A DNA stretch of 64,000 bases from Galeopsis tetrahit. Lineage: Eukaryota > Streptophyta > Magnoliopsida > Lamiales > Lamiaceae. This document shows, piece by piece, positions 20,514 through 32,471 of this stretch. A program made the translations under genes and the position numbers. The stretch covers positions 40,153,232-40,217,231 of the forward strand of contig OY776131.1 in the NCBI GenBank assembly GCA_963675135.1, given 5' to 3'. The notes below the pieces were generated by a model. It searched no databases, was not told the origin of the DNA, and saw nothing but the letters and a program-made list of their open reading frames with translations. Every line of letters starts with the position of its first letter. Position 1 is the first letter of the stretch.

Positions 20514-20525
20514 TGGTATCAGAGC
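20514..20525 (+). other. Primer binding site of the mini LTR element
   Basis: tggtatcagagc, complementary to initiator-Met tRNA, directly after the LTR. It is the same priming class as S1 and S2, so their proteins could in principle have served it. Confidence 0.88.
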
Positions 20526-20697
20526 TATGTATGGATTAATTTATGATCGATTAAACAAGTTTGTCGATCTAGATATGTTTCCGCAATTCGGTATGAATGA
20601 ATTTCCGAATTTCTTGAGTTTTATACTCATTTCTGCCAAATCTTTGATGAATTTGGATTTCTATCATTTTTTTTCTCTTTTCGAGATTATTCTTTAC

Positions 20698-21148
20698 GGG
20701 CATGTTTACTTTTGGTTTTAAAAACCAAGTTTTGGATTTCAAGATCCAAAACCCGTGTTACTTCGGGATTTAAAAACCGGTTTTCAAAATCCACTCAAAA
20801 CCACCCTTATCAAACATATTGATTTGACATAAAGTTATATCTATATAATATTACTTCAATCATTATATTATTTCTCAACAATAATATAATAATAATATAA
20901 TAATATAATAATACAATAATATAATACATTTAATCATTACACACTTAATCAATCATTATAATCTCATCAAACAATAATATAATAATACAAATTCATTCAA
21001 TCTTACAACTTGATTTACATAAAGTTAAATATTTCACTATTCCAAAATCCAAAAGAAACACCCATATTACTATTTATCGGGATTTCAAAAACCAGGATTT
21101 CAAAAATCTGATTTTTAAAATCACCCAAAGCCCAAAAGAAACACCCCC
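20698..21148. mobile_element. MITE nested in the mini LTR element (possible Harbinger type)
   Basis: The ends gggcatgtttacttttgg and ccaaaagaaacaccccc are imperfect inverted copies. Three bases, TAC, occur on both sides (20695-20697, 21149-21151). Repeated aaaaccnngntttt/ggatttcaa segments fill the subterminal regions. A 3-bp duplication and G-rich ends suggest PIF/Harbinger, but TAC is not the usual TWA target. Confidence 0.55.
20880..20928. repeat. ATA/TAA microsatellite
   Basis: Run of ataat/aata units (aataatataataatataata...) in the centre of the nested MITE. Confidence 0.8.
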
Positions 21149-21732
21149 TACGGGTTTTATGCTCGTGAATTTTTAGATTCGATTTCATCTTGATTCGAAT
21201 TCTTCTTTGAGTTTCTCGAGTTTAATACTCATTTCTTTGCGAGTTATATCCTCGTGAGTTTATATTTGATTTCATGTTGATTCGAAATTGATTATTTCAT
21301 GTTTATCACGCGATTGCTCGTTGCCTTGGGTTTGATTTTGTGCAACTGCCGCTGACTTCCGTCGATTGGGGATTGTTGTATTTTGGCAATTTCGGAGGCG
21401 ATTGGAAGTTATTTTTGGAGGCTGGTTGCGGTTATTCTTCGCCAGCGATTAGCTTTTGAGTTGTTGTGCTCGGAATCGGTGGATTTTTGTGTTGTTTCCG
21501 TCCGATTCTCGACGTTTGGTAAGATTTGTTGTTGGTTAGTAAAGCTTGGTTATGGGGCTTTTGACTTTTAGTTGGAGATTGATCATTGCACTTCATCTGT
21601 TAGGGATTCTTTGTTGATTGTGGTTGGTTGTGTGTACTAGCGCCATGGTACGATTTGAGAATGCACTTTGCTCAGAATTACGACTATTGCCAAAATGAGG
21701 TTGATTGACATCCACTCTCATTTTGAGGGGGG

Positions 21733-21976
21733 TGTAAAGGATATAAAGTAGTTTTGTTCCTTTTGTAACTACTTTTATAACTTCTTAGTTAGTGGTTAGT
21801 TAGTAACTACTAGTTGTTACTTAGTCTATAAATATAGATTAGGGTCTTTTGTATTCATAATGCATTTTATGCACTTTATGCATTGTAAGCATTGTAACAC
21901 TCAATCTATGAAATACCCTTTGTTTTGTATTTCCTTCTTTATAATTATAAGATGAGTGTGTGTTTACATCTCTACA
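21733..21976 (+). repeat. 3' LTR of the mini LTR element
   Basis: 244 bases, identical to the 5' LTR except for two transitions near the end. Followed by the duplication gagag. Confidence 0.9.
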
Positions 21977-22032
21977 GAGAGAAGCTTGAACCTACCTTGA
22001 AAATTAATAGTAGCAACCACAGAAAACGACAT

Positions 22033-24184
22033 ATCGATCATGCAAATTGCTGAAACCCTCGATTACTCCGAAAATGGAATCACGATCAAACAAAAAATAA
22101 AATCTAAATCGAAGACGACGGACATATGAAATGATATGAGAAGATTCCATGTTATATTTGAATTTGAAATGGGCGAGAAAGCTGGGAAGAAGGGCCAAGA
22201 AGGGACACCTTGACTCGACAAAATTATAGGCGAAATGAAAAATGCGTATGAAAAGAAAGCAATAACTTATTAAAAAAGAAGGGGTAGAAGAGACAATTTA
22301 TCTGGGATTTTGTATTACAAAGTGGAAGATTTTTTTTTAAAATGCGTGTGTATCTTCAGACACTTAGGGGGCAGATTTTGTATCATGGGGTTAATAATCT
22401 CTTTTTTTATTATGGTATAAGACTTTACACTCATGTAGTAAGTCACCTTCGTACATTTTTTTTTTCAAATTCCGCAAACTCCATCCATATTAAATTATCC
22501 ACCCGTTGAACCTTTTTTCTATTAGAAAATGAGCATCGTAAATGACTAAATTTTTTAAAGAAAACGGAAAATTGAGGCTCGTGCACACAGTATTTCCTTA
22601 AAATAAAATACGTCAACATTCACTCTCGGTGCTAGTGAATCAATAGAACGTTTTTTTTTTCAGGATACAACAATAAAAAAAACAGTGATATTAACATTAT
22701 ATATATCTTGTTTGGGACGAATCAAAATGTTGCCTGAAAATTGTCATCAGAATGCCAAAGAAACTAGATCAAATCGAATGCAAAACAGCGTAGCAATTGC
22801 CATAATATATTTGTATCTTTTCCAATATTTCATATTTTTCTTACTGATAGATTGCAGCTTATATAGCCAACCCAAGAAAAATGAAATTGTTGCGTATTTA
22901 TTGATGCACTAATGCCACCGGTTAGGTGAAGTATCATATTATGGTACGAGCTAGGTCCCGTTGTGTCAACTCCGTGTGAAGTTGATGTAAATCCATCAAA
23001 GTTTGATGTGGACGTGGACCCCAACTCTCCTCACCGGTTAAAATTCAATTATAATTATTGAGTTTAAAACAATTGTTGTATTAATGTGCTTTCACCTCAC
23101 TAGGATTTGTAAAAGTTTGATTTCGACATAGCTAGCTTTTGTGCAAGGACACTTAATGTTTCTCTCCCTCATCTAATTCGGGTTAATAGTGGTACTTTCA
23201 ATAAATTCATCTAGCCCAGTAAAAAAATTGGGGTTAATAATCTCATACACTGATTTTGGACTACCATACATCCAACTACGACTTGAATAATCCATGTCGG
23301 CATGTTTCATATTGATGGACATTTAAAGATTAATTAATAATTATCCAAGTTTAATATAAATTTTCTAAAACTTTCGATAGAGTTTCGTTTATTTCAATTG
23401 TATTCTCAAATATTTAAAATCATAGTGCAACAATTTTTGGTGCCAAAAGGAGTGCGATATATGTGTAAAAATAAATTTCATGAATTCAATATAAAACACG
23501 AAAATGCAATACAGTTTGATTATTTATTTTTCGGATTAAACCGAGTAATTGATGGGTTACAATCTCTATTTAATTTTCCTCTTATTCTTCTCTTCGAATC
23601 TTAACTTTTGACTTGGAGATTTTCGGGGCGTGATCCCCATTTTGATCTTAACCACGATTGAATTTAAGAATTTGGAACGTTTAATCCAAGGGCTATGAGC
23701 CTTATTTTGGATTAAATACCATTTTTGTGGAGAATTCTCAAATAACACAACTGCACTTGCGAAGAACGCTTTATATTTGACTTAAGAAAATCGAAATGAA
23801 AGGTTTAGCACCTTAATTGCAGATCAAGTGTTACTTTTGGTCGATTTGTACGAAAAACATTTTTTAAGCTCCTTCGAATGCACATGAACACTCTAAATCT
23901 TTACAAAGAATTTTAGAGTTTTTAAAGTTTTTGTAAGCGTGTTTTGAAATGAATGAGAGAAGACACTATTTATAGGATGCAGGAGTGAAGACTTTCCCTC
24001 TTGACGATGACATTTGGCACTTTCCTATTGGTTTGGTGCTGATTTAATTCACACGGTTTGATTTAATTTATTTATCTTCTATTTTTGAAGAGACGTGATT
24101 TGATTTAATTTAATTTAATTGGCACACTTGTCATATTTGAATGTCACAAACCAATTTGTATACTCCATAAAAAGAAATATCTTC
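22033..24184. other. AT-rich spacer without a recognisable gene
   Basis: I see no supportable gene on either strand. The short phrase ggggttaataatct appears twice (about 22387 and 23230). A TATA-like stretch on the minus strand at about 23966 (ctatttatag in plus sense) suggests an old promoter or LTR, without other support. The spacer ends at the S2 target duplication tcttc (24180-24184). Confidence 0.35.
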
Positions 24185-24921
24185 TGTTGGGAATAAAATG
24201 AGATATGTTTTGATTCAATACCAAAACCCCCTGAGACATGCCTAAGTCAAAGAGAATTATGTTCTAAGTATGTTAGAACATATAGAATAAGGCTAGATGA
24301 GGAGCTAATATGTTAGGCAGCTCTTAGTTAATTAGATGCACAATTTGAGGGGGAACACATGTTTTAAAGAACATCTAGAACAAGTCCCCTCAAGGCTCAA
24401 ATTCTGGAATCATGATCAAGTCCACTGAAGGACAAGTATGCTGATCAGAAGAGTTGTCCAGACAAGTTGTCTCAGCACAATCAATTCAGAAGAAGTGTAC
24501 TGAAAGCTTGAGGCCAACCATGCTGAAGAGACAACTACACCCTAGAGATCCTCAATGAATCATGCTAAGATCATTTTGAAGTGAAGCAAAGGGTATGAGC
24601 CAAGTCATCTGAAGAAGAGCAAGCCAACCTTGCTGATAAGCAAGACTGCTGATAGTGATAAGGAGAGTTCTCCATTTGATAAGGAATGTTGTCCTATCAT
24701 TGGAACAACCTTCAGAAGTCATGTCCATGTCCTAACAAGAGAATCTGAAAGTCAGACATTGGGAAGAGTGCTGCAGAATGAAGACAAAGCTTATACAGCC
24801 GTTTATTTCCCAAATGAGGACATGTCACTATCAAGAATTTGTCTTCAAGGTTGAAGAACCAAAAGAAGACATTTATGGACTTTTGAGGCTGCCTCTCCAA
24901 CGGGCAAATCCTTCAATTGTC

Positions 24922-24929
24922 TATAAATA
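24922..24929 (+). promoter_or_regulatory. TATA box in S2 LTR
   Basis: tataaata in gtctataaatacagaag; the 3' LTR copy is at 38625-38632. Confidence 0.55.
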
Positions 24930-25766
24930 CAGAAGTGTGAAGACCATTTGAAAGCACCTCAACACAAACCAACTAACCTCAAGTTCTTACAAGCTAGAGT
25001 GCTTTCAAAGCTTTCAAAGACTATCTTAGTCTTCATACACTTCATCTAAGATGAACCTATTGTATATCCATACACAAGCTTAGAGAGATATCCTATCCTT
25101 ATACACTGATCTTCATTGTAAAGGATATCTCATTAGTTGGAACCTTACTTCAACCCTTATATCTTTCAAGAGTGAAAGTGAGAAGGTTGTAGTAGTAGAA
25201 GTGGTATGAGCTGACTGTTGAGAGAAGAACAGTTCAGTTCTGAGTTGAGAAGAGGGTACTAGGACTCTAGACATCCTAGGGATCAATTCACCAAGGAGTG
25301 GTGTCATTGATCAAGTGCACCTTGGCACTATAAAACAAGTTAATTCCAAGAGTGAAGGAATTATCCTGTTTAATCAGGGAAAGTGGATGTAGGAGCTTGA
25401 GTCTCTGAACCACTATAAACTCTTGTGTTGTTTTGCTTTCAAAGTACTTACATACATTCAACACTGCACACTAAACTGATCTTTCAAAGGATAAACAGTC
25501 AAAGACTGTGCAAAACCTATTTGGACAAGTTCCCTGAAAACTGGACTGTATTGAATTGACTAAGTGATTTCAGAACTTTAAAGGAGTTTAAACTAAAAGG
25601 GCCAACCACTATTCCGCACATATAACTACTTTAGATAGTTATTCAACTAAGTACTTAATAGTACTTAGTAGCTTGATTATCTTAGAAGAGTTAATCATCT
25701 TCAGCAGAGTTGTCCAAGACAACCTTGTTGAGATCTGGTTTGATCAAAAGTTGAAAAGAATTGCAT

Positions 25767-25801
25767 ACAAGTGTATTCCCCCCCCCCCCCCATACACTTG
25801 T
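25767..25801 (+). repeat. Stem-loop with poly-C loop in the S2 5' LTR
   Basis: Stem acaagtgtat/atacacttgt (25767-25776, 25792-25801) with a loop of T plus 14 C. It lies about 25 bases before the LTR end and is conserved in the 3' LTR (39470-39499) with only 9 C. Confidence 0.75.
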
Positions 25802-25827
25802 TATATACTCCTTTTAGGACCAACAAG

Positions 25828-25839
25828 TGGTATCAGAGC
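25828..25839 (+). other. Primer binding site of S2
   Basis: tggtatcagagc, two bases after the LTR, complementary to initiator-Met tRNA. Confidence 0.9.
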
Positions 25840-25964
25840 AGGGGTTCAAAGACCACTGCTTCTGAAAAACCATCTTGGTTTTCAAAATCACATATTTAGT
25901 GTGGTCACTGAACTGGTCTATCTGAAATCCTATAAATTGTTGACTGACTGTTTGCTCTTGAGAT

Positions 25965-28439
25965 ATGGCAAACAACAATGCTGCTGTTCCACCTCCTGCT
26001 GTCCAAGGATTGGACAACATGACCACAAATCCAGTCAATCACATCTCTCATCACAAATTGCCCATGTTCTCAATAGACAACTATGATTTCTGGAAAATCA
26101 GGATGAGGGTTCATCTTGCATCTCTGCACACTGATATGTTGAGGGTGATCACAAGAGGTCCTTTTGTGTTCACTCAAGTAAATCCCAGAGTCTCTGAAGC
26201 TCAAAGAGCAGATATAAGGGAATTGATTCCCAAAGATGAGGATGACTTCACTGCTGATGAGAAGAGGAAAGATAATCTAAATTATCTTGCAATGAACACC
26301 CTCTACCAAACAATTCCAGATGCAATAATGGGGAGAGTCTACCACTGCACAACTGCCAAAGAAATTTGGGATACTCTTGCTGAAATGTGTGAGGGCACTG
26401 ACAAGATCAAGGAGAACAAGCTCTAAGTAGCAGTGCAAAAGTTTGAACAATTCACAATGGAGTCTAAGGAATCCATTGACAAATTTGCTGGTAGATTCAC
26501 TGATGTGATGAATGAGATCAACTCATTAGGCAATGTGTACTCCAAAAGAGAAGTTAGATTGAAGATCTTGAGAAGTCTCACTCAAAAGTGGGATGTGTAT
26601 GCTGTAATGATGCAAAATACCAAGTATCTTTCCACCATGCCAATGCAACAAATCTTCTTTGAACTCAAAGCTTTTGAGTTCGACCTCAATAGAAGAAAGC
26701 CTGTTGAGGAGCCTTCAAATCCTACGAAGGGAGTGGCATTCAAAGCCAAAACTGCTGAACCAGAAATGCAGTCCACTCCAAGATCATCAAAGTCAGTCTC
26801 CAAGACTGAAATGAAGGAGGAACTAGCCCTGATGGCTAGAAGGTTTGACAAGCTAAATTCAAGGTTTGGTAGATACAAGAAATTCTACCAGGACAACAAA
26901 TTCAGGAGAAGATACAACTCTCCTGAAACTCAGGCCGAGGTCAAAAAGCCTGAAGAGAAAAGATCAGAGGACAAGTACTCTGATAGAAGAAGGTCCAGTA
27001 GAGCTGAACCTTCATCATCAAGAAGAAGAGAAGAACCCAAGAAAGATGATGATGAAGACTTGTGCTATAATTGCAAGAAGAAAGGGCACTTCCAGTATGA
27101 TTGCCCTGAATTGAGCTCTAAGGAGAGAAGAGAAAGGCAAGCTAAAAGAGACATAAAGTTCACCAATAGAAAGGCCATGATGGCTGGTGAAGAATCTGAA
27201 AGTGCTGAAAGCTTCAACTCTTCTGATGGACTGTTCTCCAACAGTGAAGATGATGATGATGATGTTTGCAACATGGCTCTTGAGGATGATGAGGTATCCT
27301 TTACTTCTAGTTCACCATCATTCATCTCACAAAACACTAGTGAGGTCAACCTGAAACTTTCTCTTGGAAAGTTGATGGAAGATTTCACTATGTTACAAGA
27401 ATATCATGATAACTGTGTGAGAGAAAATGAAAGATTGGCAATTGAGCTTGCTAAAAACTGTGAGGTAGGTGTTGATGTCAAATCTACTGAGTTGTATCAA
27501 CAAATCTTGAGAGAGCTTGAGGAAGCAAATCTCAGGATAGTTGACCAACAAAAGGAGATTGATGATCAACTTCTCTCTCAGAAGAGAAAAGATTTTGAAC
27601 TAAAAATTCTAAATGCCAAATTTGAAAACCTCTCACATGAGTATGACATTCTTAAATCAAGTGAAGAGAGCCTGAAATTAAAGATGTCTGCTCTGAAGAA
27701 ATCCTCTAGAGCAATAGAGGAAATTCAGAGTTATCAAAGACCTATGGCTCAAAGAAGTGGATTAGGTTTTGATCCATTTGAATCTTCACCTTGTCTTAGT
27801 GTTGCTTCTACAAGTAACACTAAGAGAATCTTTGTTAAGTCAATGGCACCAACTGAAAATGAAAACAAACAACCACTGAACAAAGGAAAGGGCAAAATGG
27901 ATGACTTGCCTACTCAAGTGCTTCAGGAGACTAGACCAAAACCTAAGGAAATGGCCAAAGCTCCTGATCACAAGAGGAATGTTGGTCAGCAGAGTAGACC
28001 CAGTGGAAGGGCAACTCTCCTGAACAATGTTCAGAGGAGTTATCCAAGGTATAATCAGCCTAGGCCAACTCTACTGAGAAAGCCTCAGCTGACTAGGCCT
28101 AAGGACAACTATCCTCAAAGGCAAAATAAAATGAGACAACCAAAACCCTTCATGCCAAAGGGTAATGGTCATAAGAAAACCTTTCCTCAAAGATTCCCTC
28201 AAGTAGCACAAAGAACTCATAAGTTCAGGAGATTTGACAAGTCTCCTGAAACTTACAGAGTTAACACTTTCACACATACTTTCCCAAAGGCATTTAAGGG
28301 AAAGACAGTGTATGTAGATGCTAGAGGAAAACAACTTAGCCACCTTGAATCAATCAGGGTTATTAGGCAAGTTTGGGTTCCTAAAGGTACAACTAACCTC
28401 TCAGAACCCAAAACTCAAAGGGTACCTAAACCTATCTAA
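25965..28439 (+). pseudogene. S2 Gag with one internal stop
   Basis: ATG 25965 opens a single phase of 824 codons to the TAA at 28437-28439, with one TAA inside at 26424-26426. The N-terminal part is a UBN2-type Gag (YDFWKIRMR, KEIWDTLAEMCEGT). A basic region leads to a CCHC knuckle CYNCKKKGHFQYDC at about residues 366-379. Next come an acidic serine-rich stretch, then a long coiled-coil region (about 27330-27720) and a very basic, P/R/Q-rich tail ending near VWVPK. The closing stop is followed directly by ttgcag and the protease frame, in the same phase, so only one codon separates Gag from Pol. Confidence 0.9.
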
Positions 28440-29453
28440 TTGCAGGTACCAATGGGCCACAAGAAGAGGAGCATGAGTAAAAAGTCAGCATGGTACATTG
28501 ACAGTGGATGTTCAAGACACATGACTGGAAACAAGGAACTCCTCACCGATTTTATTGAAAAAGAAGGCCCAAATGTCACATTTGGAGACAGCTCACAAGC
28601 TACAACAAAAGGTTATGGTACTTTGATGATTGGTAATATCAAAGTATCCAACGTGTCTTATGTGGCTGGTCTCAAATATAATCTCCTAAGTATAAGTCAA
28701 TTTTGTGATAAAGATTTTAATGTTGAGTTTTCAAGTGGAAAATGCTTAATCAAAGATAAGACTCAACAAATTCTATTGACTGGAACTAGGAAAGGAAATG
28801 TGTATTTTGCAGACTGGGACAAGTCTACTGATGCTGCATGTTTCATTGCTAAGAGTTCTAGTGAACAAAGTTGGTTATGGCATAAGAGATTAAACCACTT
28901 GAACTTCAAAACAATGAACAAGATTGCTAGAAATGCATTAGTTAAAGGACTACCTAATGAGATTTTCATTAAGGAGCATGTTTGCAAACCATGCCAAGAA
29001 GGAAAACAGATTAAAGCCTCATTCAAAGGAAAACCAGTAATTTCTACTGAAAGGGTACTTGAACTTTTACATATGGACTTATTTGGACCAATTACCCCTG
29101 CAAGCATAAATGGTAGAAAATACACATTGGTTGTAGTAGATGACTTCTCTAGGTTCACATGGGTAGTATTTCTCCTTAAAAAGAAGGAAAAACAAGTCAA
29201 ACTACCTGAACTTTTAAAGAGACTGTCAAATGAGAAAAGCCTTAGCATTATCAAGATAAGATCTGATAAAGGCACTGAGTTCATAAATTCATACATCAAT
29301 GAGTATTGCACATCTAATGGAATTGCTCATGAAACCTCAGCAGCTAGAACTCCCCAACAAAATGGAGTTGCAGAAAGGAGAAATAGAACCTTAAAAGAAG
29401 CTGCTAGAACCTTAATTGCTGATTCAAAATTACCTAAGAGGTTTTTGGGCTGA
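28440..29453 (+). pseudogene. S2 protease, GAG-pre-integrase and integrase core
   Basis: In phase with Gag after its stop. The protease signature WYIDSGCSRHMTG lies at about residue 18. The zinc-binding H, H, C and C of GAG-pre-integrase are in WLWHKRLNHLNF...VCKPCQEGK. The integrase catalytic residues are D in MDLFGP, D in RSDKGTEF and E in GVAERRNR. The frame is thrown out by one extra T in the run at 29442-29446 (ggtttttggg), just before the usual FWAEA motif, and ends in a TGA. No normal ATG start exists; translation would depend on passing the Gag stop. Confidence 0.9.
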
Positions 29454-30795
29454 AGCTATAAACACTGCATGCCATACTCAGAATAGATGTTTGATTACTA
29501 AGGGGCAAGGCAAAACCCCCTATGAACTCTGGAAAGGAAGAATGCCTAAAGTGTCATACTTTCACATCTTTGGTTGTAAGTGTTTCATACACAATAATGG
29601 GAAAGAACAGTTGAAAGCCTTTGATAGCAAAGCTGATGAGGGAGTATTCCTTGGATATTCTCAAATCAGTAGAGCTTTCAGAGTCTACAACAAGAAAACC
29701 CTTATTGTGGAGGAAACACCTCATGTTGTGTTTGATGAATCTATTCATGAGTTCAGGAATGAGAACTTGGAATCAGAAGAAATCACACAAAGGACAACCA
29801 GACTGAGCCTAAAAGACAAAGACATTGAATTCATAGAAGTTGTCCAAGCCAACCTACCTGAAAAACTCCCATTGGACAACAATCCTGAAGGCAGCCTTCC
29901 TGAGGCAAATCCCACTGAAGGAAATGGTGAACTGAATGATCCAATCCCAGTTCACATCCAGGTAACAACTACCAATGAAGAAGCAGTTCCTGCTGAGGTA
30001 GTTAATGGGTCAAATAATCAAGGGGGAACTCAAAATGTTGAAAATGCCAATGTCCCTGACATTGAGGACAACACCCCTGATTATGATCCTGAATTAGATC
30101 CTGCATTCAATTATCCTGAATTTTATGATCAAAATGACTCAACTTCAGTAGAGGACAACTCTACTGAAGAGATCAGAAAAAGAAGGACTTGGTTATCTGA
30201 CCATCCTACTGATCTAATACTTGGTGACCCAAGTATTGGAGTCAAAACAAGGAGATTTCATGGTGAAAGTGCTATTTTCTGTTGTTTCTTGTCAGAACAA
30301 GAACCAAGTGATATTGAAGAAGCACTTCAAGATGCCAATTGGATCACAGCCATGCAGGAAGAACTGAATCAATTCACCAGAAATGAAGTATGGGAGCTGG
30401 TGGATAGACCTTCACATCAAGATGTTATTGGAACAAAGTGGGTGTTCAAGAACAAGAAAAATGAGAATGATGTGATTGTCAGAAACAAAGCAAGACTAGT
30501 GGCAAAAGGTTATTGCCAGCATGAAGGCATTGACTATGATGAGACCTTTGCACCTGTGGTAAGGCTAGAAGCAATAAGGCTCTTTCTAGCCTATGCAGCC
30601 CACAAGAGGTTCAAAGTGTACCAAATGGATGTCAAGAGTGCCTTTCTGAATGGAGTCTTGAAAGAAGAAGTCTATGTGGAGCAACCACCTGGTTTTGAGG
30701 TTGGAAACCAAGTTTACAGACTGAAGAAGGCTCTATATGGACTCAAGCAAGCCCCTAGGGCTTGGTATGATACACTGTCTCCACAGAATCTCTGA
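29441..30795 (+). pseudogene. S2 integrase C-terminal part and first half of reverse transcriptase
   Basis: After the T insertion the sequence continues in another phase: FWAEAINTACHTQNR, GCKCFIHNN, a variable acidic linker rich in N, P and E, then RT motifs NKKNENDVIVRNKARLVAKG, DETFAPVVRLEAIR and QMDVKSAFLNG. It breaks off after APRAWYDTLS, where S1 has about 19 more residues before the YVDD block. The missing stretch is not a multiple of three, so the phase changes again at about 30780. Confidence 0.88.
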
Positions 30796-31780
30796 AGGAG
30801 AGGACATCTTGCTTGTCCAAATTTATGTGGATGACATAATATTTGGATCTCCCAATGAGAAGCTGTGTGAGAAGTTCTCAAAGCTAATGCAAAGCAAGTT
30901 TGAGATGTCCATGATGGGATTGATGAACTTCTTTTTGGGACTTCAAGTCAAGCAATCAAAAGAAGGAATCTTCATCAACCAAGCTAAGTACACCAGAGAA
31001 ATGATCAAGAAGTTTGGGTGTGCTACTAGCAAGCCAGTAAGGATCCCAATGAACACAAATTGGAAGATGGATCCTGATGAGAGTGGTGTTTCAACCAACT
31101 CTACTGAGTATAGAGGAATAATTGGTTCACTCCTCTATCTCACTGCCAGCAGGCCTGACATCACCTTTGCAGTAGGTGTTTGTGCAAGGTTTCAAGCTAA
31201 TCCTAAGAAAAGCCATCTTGAGGCTGCAAAGAGGATCTTGAGGTATCTCAAAGGCACTGAGAATCTAGGCCTTTGGTACCCTGCTGATGACAACATTGAG
31301 CTAACTGGCTACTCAGATGCTGACTATGGAGGTTGCAGAATTGATAGAAAGTCCACTTCAGGGACTTGTCAATTCTTAGGCAACAAGCTCATATCTTGGT
31401 TTTCCAAGAAGCAAAACACAGTGGCTACTTCCACCACTGAAGATGAATATGTTGCAGCTGGAAGTTGTTGTGCTCAAATTCTTTGGTTGAGACAACAACT
31501 CAGAGACTACAAAGTCAACTCTACTGAAGTGCCAATATTTTGTGATAACAATAGTGCAATTGCAATATCACAAAATCCTGTCTTGCACACAAGATGCAAA
31601 CATGTGGACATAAAGCATCACTTCATTAGAGATCATGTGGAGAAGAAGGACATAAAGTTGGTCAAGATCCACACAGATCACCAAAAAACTGATATTCTAA
31701 CAAAGCCACTTGCATAGGCAAGATTTCTGGAACTATGAGCAGAGTTGGGACTACTTGATCCAGGGAAGTTGGACAAGTAA
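30781..31780 (+). pseudogene. S2 second half of reverse transcriptase and RNase H
   Basis: This part begins inside RT at GEDILLVQIYVDDIIFGSP, keeps the catalytic DD pair, and goes on to RNase H (SDADYGG, CDNNSAIAI, KHHFIRDHV). The TTEAEY motif reads TTEDEY. Two in-frame stops lie before the natural end: TAG at 31715-31717 and TGA at about 31736-31738, the second probably from CGA. The last codons (LDPGKLDK) end at TAA 31780. Together with the RT deletion this makes pol non-functional. Confidence 0.88.
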
Positions 31781-32471
31781 AACCCATTGAAGTTAACGGG
31801 AGTAAAGTAACTGAATTGGTCTTCAGCAGACTTGGTCAAGTCTACTGAAGTTCAGAAGAGATGATCACAATTACTCAGGACACTTGTCCATTGAATCTCA
31901 GGACACTTGTCCACATCTTTTCAGGACATTTGTCCTAGTGGGGTCAGATAAGTTGTCTTGACTATCAAACTATTTCCTTGGTTTGATAAGCACCTATTTT
32001 GGGTAATCATTGTCTACTTTGATATTTGTCCCAATTACAGATATCATCACTGTGGGATTTAATTTGTCCCCCACCCAAAAGGTCACTATCCATGCATTAA
32101 ATGCCAAGATTTAACTCTTGTTTGCATTACACTTTTCAAGCCATGATCTATCTCGAGAACTCCCCAACCATTAACTAATATTAAATAACTTCCACGTTTT
32201 GAATAAAACCAATAACTCACTGTTACATTGGTTTTTGACCATTGGATCAAAACTGGCCAACTCCCCTGAAATCAATCCTGGCCGTCCAAGTATGTTTTCC
32301 ATTTTTGACAACAGTTGAAAACTCACAAAACTCACCAACTCATTGACAAACATTCTTTTTAGAATATTCTCAAGCCTTAAGATCCCCCACAAACACTTCT
32401 TCCCCAAGCATTCGAAACCCTAGCTCTTATCTTCTTCAAAAACTCTCTCAAATTCATTTCTGTAACCCTCA
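31781..32471 (+). other. Spacer between pol and third ORF of S2
   Basis: No gene. Repeated cttgtcc / acaagtt phrases (caggacacttgtcc twice near 31878-31912) fill the first half. The last 150 bases are pyrimidine-rich (ctagctcttatcttcttc) and look like a 5' leader for the ORF at 32472. Confidence 0.55.

Larger units (their letters stand above)
20270..21976 (+). mobile_element. Small non-autonomous LTR retrotransposon (TRIM-like)
   Basis: Two 244-base LTRs (TGTAAAGGAT...CTCTACA) enclose a non-coding interior. The primer site is tggtatcagagc right after the first LTR, a polypurine tract ttgaggggg precedes the second, and the 5-bp duplication gagag is at 20265-20269 and 21977-21981. The LTRs differ at two sites only, so insertion was recent. 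A nested MITE accounts for about 450 of the 1707 bases. Orientation is given by primer site and polypurine tract. Confidence 0.93.
20081..22032 (-). pseudogene. Short coding-like frame split by a mini LTR element
   Basis: On the minus strand an ATG at 22032 (MSFSVVATINFQ) is open up to the insertion at 21976. After skipping the mini LTR element and counting the 5-bp duplication once, the frame continues without a break from 20264 to a TGA at 20081, giving 79 codons. The second part contains FSVGNVVDCILGSEDDLKIL. I do not recognise the protein. The pattern recalls PB1-type N-terminal domains found in some plant proteins and MULE transposases, but that is a weak resemblance. A possible donor site (caag/gtaggt) lies just after the twelfth codon. 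The exon may be part of a larger minus-strand gene. Confidence 0.4.
24185..25825 (+). repeat. 5' LTR of S2
   Basis: TATA box at 24922-24929. Near the 3' end a perfect 10-base inverted repeat (acaagtgtat / atacacttgt) encloses 14 cytosines. ORFs inside it recur in the 3' LTR and are not genes. Confidence 0.95.

Noticed and set aside
22685..22912. 75-codon ORF
   Set aside because: AT-rich spacer, no recognisable motif, length expected by chance.
24630..24854. 74-codon ORF, repeated at 38333-38557
   Set aside because: Part of the S2 LTRs upstream of the TATA box; no protein signature.
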